DNA of 19,184 nt from Clostridia bacterium (GTDB lineage: Bacteria > Bacillota > Clostridia > CAKSNL01 > HGM11501): the NCBI GenBank assembly GCA_017390225.1, contig JAFPCL010000095.1, positions 1-19,184 of the forward strand. Reading direction: 5' to 3'. A program made the position numbers and the translations under genes. How positions within the stretch are numbered: the first letter of the stretch is position 1; every line of letters begins with the position of its first letter. Shown here in pieces: positions 15,253 through 19,184 of this stretch. The notes under the pieces are model-generated. The model made no database searches and had not been told where the DNA came from. It saw only the letters and a program-made list of their open reading frames with translations.

Positions 15253-17142
15253 TTATTCCAATTCAAAAGCTCCGGTATAGAGCTGATAGTATGCGCCTTT
15301 TTGTGCAATCAGCTCTTCATGACTGCCCCGTTCGATAATTTCGCCGTGATCCAGCACCATAATGACATCGGCATTTCTGACCGTTGACAGGCGGTGTGCA
15401 ATCACGAAAACGGTTCTGCCTTCCATGAGAGAGTCCATGCCCTTCTGCACGATAGCTTCTGTGCGTGTGTCAATAGAAGAGGTGGCTTCATCTAAAATCA
15501 TAACCGGGGGATCTGCCACGGCGGCACGGGCAATGGCAATCAGCTGTCTTTGCCCTTGGGAAAGATTCGCACCGTTGCCCGATAGCACCGTATCATAGCC
15601 TTTGGGCAGACGGGTGATAAAATCATGCGCACCTGAAAGCTTTGCGGCGGCAACACATTCTTCGTCTGTAGCATCCAAATTGCCGTAGCGGATATTCTCC
15701 ATCACTGTTCCTGTGAACAAATGTGTTTCCTGCAAAACAATGCCCAAAGAACGGCGCAAATCCGCTTTTTTGATTTTATTGATATTGATGCCATCGTAGC
15801 GAATCTTTCCGTCAGCAATATCGTAAAAACGATTGATCAGGTTCGTAATCGTCGTCTTCCCTGCCCCGGTTGCCCCAACAAAGGCAACCTTCTGCCCGGG
15901 ACTTGCATATACCGATACATTTTTCAGCACCGGCTTATCTTCCGTGTAGGCAAAATCCACTTCTGTCAATTGCACATCGCCGCAAAGAGGCGTGTATGTC
16001 ACCGTGCCGTCAGCTTGGTGCGGATGCTTCCATGCCCACTTGCCTGTCTTTTGATCCGCTTCGGTCACGTTCCCGTCGGCATCAATATGGGCATTGACCA
16101 ATGTGACATAGCCTTCATCCGTTTCCGCTTCTTCGTCCATCAATTCAAAAATACGAGATGCACCTGCCATACCCATGACGATAGAATTGATTTGCTCCGA
16201 CACCTGGCTGACATTACCGGAGAATTGCTTGGTCATATTCAGAAAAGGCACGACGATACTAATGCCGATGGGAAGCCCCGAAAAGCTCAAGTTCGGTGCT
16301 TTTAATAATAATAGCAAGCCACCAACCATGGCAACGACCACATACAAAACATTTCCGATATTGTTTAAAATCGGCATTAAGATATTGGCAAACCGATGAG
16401 CTCGTTTGGAATCCTCGCAAAGAGCATCGTTGACCCGATCAAAATCCTTTTGACTTTGTTCTTCATGGCAGAATACCTTCACGACTTTAAGGCCGCTCAT
16501 CATTTCCTGCACACAGCCCTCCATTGCACCGATTGCTTTTTGTTGCTTGAGAAAATATTTCCCCGATTGCTTTCCGATTTTTTTCGATACCAAGCTCATG
16601 ACAACCACGCCGCAAACAACCACCAGTGCCAGCCACACACAGTAGTACATCATGACGGAAAACACCGTGAGTACCACAATGCCTGCCTGCAAAAGATGCG
16701 GCAAAGATTGGCTGATTAACTGACGAATGGTGTCGATATCGTTGGTGTAATAGCTCATGATATCGCCGTTTTTATGTGTGTCGAAAAAACGAATCGGCAG
16801 ATCCTGCATACCACCAAAAAGCTTCACACGCAATTTATGCAAAAAGCCATGGGTGATGTATGCTAAAAGCTGGGTGTAGACAATCAATGAAAGAATCGAT
16901 ATGATATATAGCCCTGCAAGCATCATAACTTTGGGAACGATTTGTGTTTTCGCCAATGTCCAATCACCGGTTTTGGTCATTGTTTCCATAATGGCAATGA
17001 TTTTTTGCATAAAGACGGCAGGAATGGCATTGATGATGGATGAGAAGATAACACAACCGAGCGTGAACGGCAACAGACGCGGGTATGCTTCAAACACCAT
17101 GCGTATGACACGCATAAGGATTCCTTTTTTCTTATTCTTCAT
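15253..17142 (-). CDS. ABC exporter half-transporter, subunit with the catalytic Walker B
   Basis: This 629-residue type IV ABC exporter half has a six-helix membrane domain (about 20-330) and an ATPase domain (about 390-629). Walker A is GATGAGKTT (423-431), the Q-loop is VLQETHLF, Walker B is MILDE with catalytic Glu552, and the switch His583 lies in IAHRLS. The signature is LSQGQ (527-531) in place of LSGGQ. A stretch of about 45 residues (about 340-387, with DADGNVTEADQKTG and WAWKHPHQ) is inserted between the membrane and ATPase domains. The start at 17142 is chosen for AAAGGAGG 8 bases upstream; the in-frame ATG 34 codons earlier has none and lies deep in the preceding gene. It overlaps that gene's end by 11 bases. 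It probably forms a heterodimer with it; the substrate is unknown (drug, peptide or lipid). Confidence 0.92.
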   Translation of the reverse strand: MKNKKKGILMRVIRMVFEAYPRLLPFTLGCVIFSSIINAIPAVFMQKIIAIMETMTKTGDWTLAKTQIVPKVMMLAGLYIISILSLIVYTQLLAYITHGFLHKLRVKLFGGMQDLPIRFFDTHKNGDIMSYYTNDIDTIRQLISQSLPHLLQAGIVVLTVFSVMMYYCVWLALVVVCGVVVMSLVSKKIGKQSGKYFLKQQKAIGAMEGCVQEMMSGLKVVKVFCHEEQSQKDFDRVNDALCEDSKRAHRFANILMPILNNIGNVLYVVVAMVGGLLLLLKAPNLSFSGLPIGISIVVPFLNMTKQFSGNVSQVSEQINSIVMGMAGASRIFELMDEEAETDEGYVTLVNAHIDADGNVTEADQKTGKWAWKHPHQADGTVTYTPLCGDVQLTEVDFAYTEDKPVLKNVSVYASPGQKVAFVGATGAGKTTITNLINRFYDIADGKIRYDGININKIKKADLRRSLGIVLQETHLFTGTVMENIRYGNLDATDEECVAAAKLSGAHDFITRLPKGYDTVLSGNGANLSQGQRQLIAIARAAVADPPVMILDEATSSIDTRTEAIVQKGMDSLMEGRTVFVIAHRLSTVRNADVIMVLDHGEIIERGSHEELIAQKGAYYQLYTGAFELE

Positions 17143-18877
17143 CGCCGTCACCTCCTTTGATTTGCGACTCGTATACTTCTCGATAGATTTCGGAGGTATT
17201 AAGAAGTTCCCTGTGCGTTCCCATTGCCGAAACAGTGCCGCCATCCATCACGATGATCATATCCGCATCTTGCACGGAGGACACGCGCTGGGCAATAATG
17301 ATTTTTGTTGTTTCGGGAATATATTCCAAAAAGCCCTTTCGAATCAGTGCATCGGTACGTGTGTCAACCGCACTGGTGGAATCGTCCAGAATCAAAATTT
17401 TCGGTTTTTTCAAAAGAGCACGGGCAATGCAAAGTCTTTGTTTTTGTCCACCGGACACATTGGTGCCGCCTTGCTCGATATGTGTGTCGTAGCCGTCGGG
17501 AAAGCTCCGAATAAATTCATCCGCCTGCGCAAGCTTGCACGCCTCACGGATTTCCTCATCCGTTGCATTTTCGTCGCCCCAGAGAAGATTTTCACGAATT
17601 GTGCCGGAGAACAGCTCGTTCTTTTGAAGCACCATGGCAACCTGATTGCGAAGCACCGTCAGATCATATTCCCGCACATCTCGGCCGCCGACCAAAACCG
17701 TTCCTTCCGTTGTGTCGTACAATCTCGGGATTAACTGCACGAGAGAGGTTTTGGATGAACCCGTTCCGCCCAAAATGCCGACCGTTTGTCCCGATGCAAT
17801 TGAAATATTGATGTTTTCCAGAACAAATCGCTCGGCGTCTTTGGCGTATTTAAAGCCTACGTTTTTAAATTCAACCGAGCCGTCTTTGATCTCCGTCTCG
17901 GGATTTTTGGGGCTTGAAAGCGTAGATTCTTCTTCCAGCACTTCAACAATACGTTTGGCGGACTCCTTGGAAATTGTTAGCATCACATAGACCATTGAAA
18001 GCATCATCAATGAGCTTAAAATCTGGAATCCGTAGGTCAGCATAGCAGAAAACTGCCCCACGTCCAGCTTACTTCCCATGGACGTGATAATGATATACGA
18101 ACCAAAAAACAGCACGACGACCATATCAAAATACAGGCAAAATTGCATCAACGGAGAGTTAAAAGCAACAATACGTTCTGCCGCCGTGAAGTCCTTTCGG
18201 ATATCATCTGCCGCCCGATTGAATTTTTCTTTTTCATAAGCTTCTCTTGTGAAGGATTTCACCACGCGCATAGCTTGCACGTTCTCTTCCACAGACTCAT
18301 TTAGCTTGTCATATTTTTTAAAGACACGGGAGAATCTCGGCATAGCTTTATTTGCCACTAAAAGCAGTCCAAAAACGAGAATCGGAACAATGACAACAAA
18401 CATGAAGGCAAGTTTTCCGCCCATGATAAATGCCATAATGATGGCAAATAAAAACATTAAGGGGCTTCGGATTGCTGTGCGAATCAGAATCATAAACGCC
18501 ATCTGCACATTGGTCACGTCGGTAGTCAGACGTGTCACCAGTGATGCCGTGAAGAACTTATCCATATTCTGAAAAGAAAAGGTTCGGATTTTTTCAAAAA
18601 TATCATGTCTTAAATTTTTGGCAAAACCCGTAGAGGCAGTAGCACAGGTCACGCCTGCCGTAGCACCAAAAGCAAGGGACACACATGCCATGGCAAACAG
18701 CACAAGTCCCCTTTTTACGATAACTTCATAGGCACATCCGCTTTTGATATCGTTGACGAGCATCGCCAGCATATAAGGAATCAGACATTCCATCAGCACT
18801 TCTGCCATCATCAAAATCGGTGTAATCACGGTATATTTTTTATATTGCCGAATGGATGCGGCAAGCTTTTTGATCAT
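17132..18877 (-). CDS. ABC exporter half-transporter, subunit with degenerate Walker B and switch
   Basis: This 581-residue half-transporter has a six-helix membrane domain (about 15-305) and an ATPase domain (about 335-581). Walker A is GGTGSSKTS (370-378) and the signature VSGGQ (474-478) is canonical. The catalytic Glu after Walker B is replaced by Asp499 (LILDDSTSAVD), and the switch His by Gln530 (IIAQRVS). Together with the non-canonical LSQGQ of the partner this gives one degenerate and one consensus ATP site, as in BmrCD, LmrCD and TM287/288. The ATG at 18877 has AAGGAGG upstream, and a consensus promoter lies at 18906-18934. It is the first gene of the pair and overlaps the second by 11 bases, so stoichiometric synthesis is likely. 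Confidence 0.93.
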   Translation of the reverse strand: MIKKLAASIRQYKKYTVITPILMMAEVLMECLIPYMLAMLVNDIKSGCAYEVIVKRGLVLFAMACVSLAFGATAGVTCATASTGFAKNLRHDIFEKIRTFSFQNMDKFFTASLVTRLTTDVTNVQMAFMILIRTAIRSPLMFLFAIIMAFIMGGKLAFMFVVIVPILVFGLLLVANKAMPRFSRVFKKYDKLNESVEENVQAMRVVKSFTREAYEKEKFNRAADDIRKDFTAAERIVAFNSPLMQFCLYFDMVVVLFFGSYIIITSMGSKLDVGQFSAMLTYGFQILSSLMMLSMVYVMLTISKESAKRIVEVLEEESTLSSPKNPETEIKDGSVEFKNVGFKYAKDAERFVLENINISIASGQTVGILGGTGSSKTSLVQLIPRLYDTTEGTVLVGGRDVREYDLTVLRNQVAMVLQKNELFSGTIRENLLWGDENATDEEIREACKLAQADEFIRSFPDGYDTHIEQGGTNVSGGQKQRLCIARALLKKPKILILDDSTSAVDTRTDALIRKGFLEYIPETTKIIIAQRVSSVQDADMIIVMDGGTVSAMGTHRELLNTSEIYREVYESQIKGGDGDEE

Positions 18878-18905
18878 AATAAAGCCTCCTTTTTTTATCT
18901 ATCAT

Positions 18906-18934
18906 ATTTTAAGCCGAACCGGAAGGCTTGTCAA
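18906..18934 (-). promoter_or_regulatory. Promoter of the ABC exporter operon
   Basis: On the minus strand TTGACA (18929-18934) and TAAAAT (18906-18911) are separated by 17 bases. The spacer contains a GCC(TTCCGGTTC)GGC inverted repeat (AGCC at 18925-18928, GGCT at 18912-18915) that could be an operator. This is inference. Confidence 0.7.
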
Positions 18935-19002
18935 TAGCAGAACCCATAAAAACTACAACAAAATTTCTTTTACTGCCCCATATACACCTATCTGTTTTTC
19001 AT

Positions 19003-19042
19003 AAAAAAATCACCGAAGCTAATTCACTTCGGTGATTTTTTT
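19003..19042 (-). terminator. Terminator after the right-edge gene
   Basis: A perfect 16-base-pair stem (19003-19018 with 19027-19042, 8-base loop) whose minus-strand 3' arm ends in seven T. It lies 8 bases beyond the stop codon of the gene at the right edge. Confidence 0.93.
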
Positions 19043-19050
19043 ATTTCAGA

Positions 19051-19184
19051 TTAGTTCAAGCCTTCGATAAGCATAATGTCACCAAACTGGTAGGAGTTAC
19101 GACGAAGAACAACATATTCGCCGGGATCGAAATCCTTGCTTGCGCCTGTTGTGATTTCCTTGTCGATGGCATCATACTTATAAA
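19051..19184 (-). CDS. Unrecognised protein, C-terminal 43 residues
   Basis: On the minus strand the frame ending at TAA (19051-19053) is open to the window edge and encodes 43 residues. They include DFDPGEYVVLRRNSYQF and end in IMLIEGLN. The frame, the codon use (GGC, GAC, ATC, CGT) and the terminator directly after the stop all support a real gene. The fragment is hydrophilic with a beta-like pattern. It is too short to place in a family, and the bulk lies outside the window. Confidence 0.7.
   Translation of the reverse strand, partial: YKYDAIDKEITTGASKDFDPGEYVVLRRNSYQFGDIMLIEGLN

Noticed and set aside
17143..17244. Upstream in-frame start at 17244 for the second ABC half
   Set aside because: It has no ribosome binding site and lies deep inside the preceding gene; the ATG at 17142 has AAAGGAGG at the right distance.

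Overview
The window looks like a chromosomal segment of a low-to-mid GC Gram-positive anaerobe of the Clostridia type. Supporting signs are strong AGGAGG-type ribosome binding sites, consensus TTGACA/TATAAT promoters with 17-base spacers, many rho-independent terminators, an LTA-synthase-like protein, a CapA-type lipoprotein, a YsxC/EngB gene downstream of lon, and a secreted InlB-repeat/copper-amine-oxidase-like protein. I cannot name the genus. No phage, transposase, integrase or CRISPR locus is visible.

Layout. 1-471 (+): 3' part of a beta-lactamase-fold serine hydrolase. 692-3514 (-): 940-residue secreted mosaic protein with RCC1-like repeats, two related beta domains, an InlB-type repeat and a copper-amine-oxidase-like C-terminus. 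Its consensus promoter is preceded by two 20-base direct repeats that look like a LytTR-type operator. 3891-7225 (-): an envelope pair, a CapA-family lipoprotein and an LTA-synthase-family membrane phosphotransferase. 7264-7431: a compact array of small hairpins separated by a GATGAAAT motif that flips orientation in the middle. 7470-7545 (-): tRNA-Thr(GGU) with its own promoter and terminator. 7614-12564 (-): a housekeeping run lon - CorC/HlyC-family gene - engB - tadA, tightly spaced and probably co-transcribed. 12712-15200 (+): divergent rpsO-pnp with a structured leader before rpsO. 15253-18877 (-): two overlapping genes for a heterodimeric ABC exporter with one degenerate ATP site. 19051-19184 (-): C-terminal end of an unrecognised protein behind a strong terminator.

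How the parts fit. The central block is translation, RNA decay and proteostasis: S15, PNPase, Lon, EngB, TadA and tRNA-Thr. The left part is cell-surface and envelope. The right part is export. The points most worth a second look are the mirrored hairpin array between tRNA-Thr and capA, the operator-like direct repeats at the promoter of the 940-residue protein, the two related terminator modules flanking that gene, the A2-G71 mismatch in tRNA-Thr, and the roughly 90-residue C-terminal extension of TadA. I see no convincing wholly new multi-gene system here. The hairpin array is the best candidate for undescribed structure.
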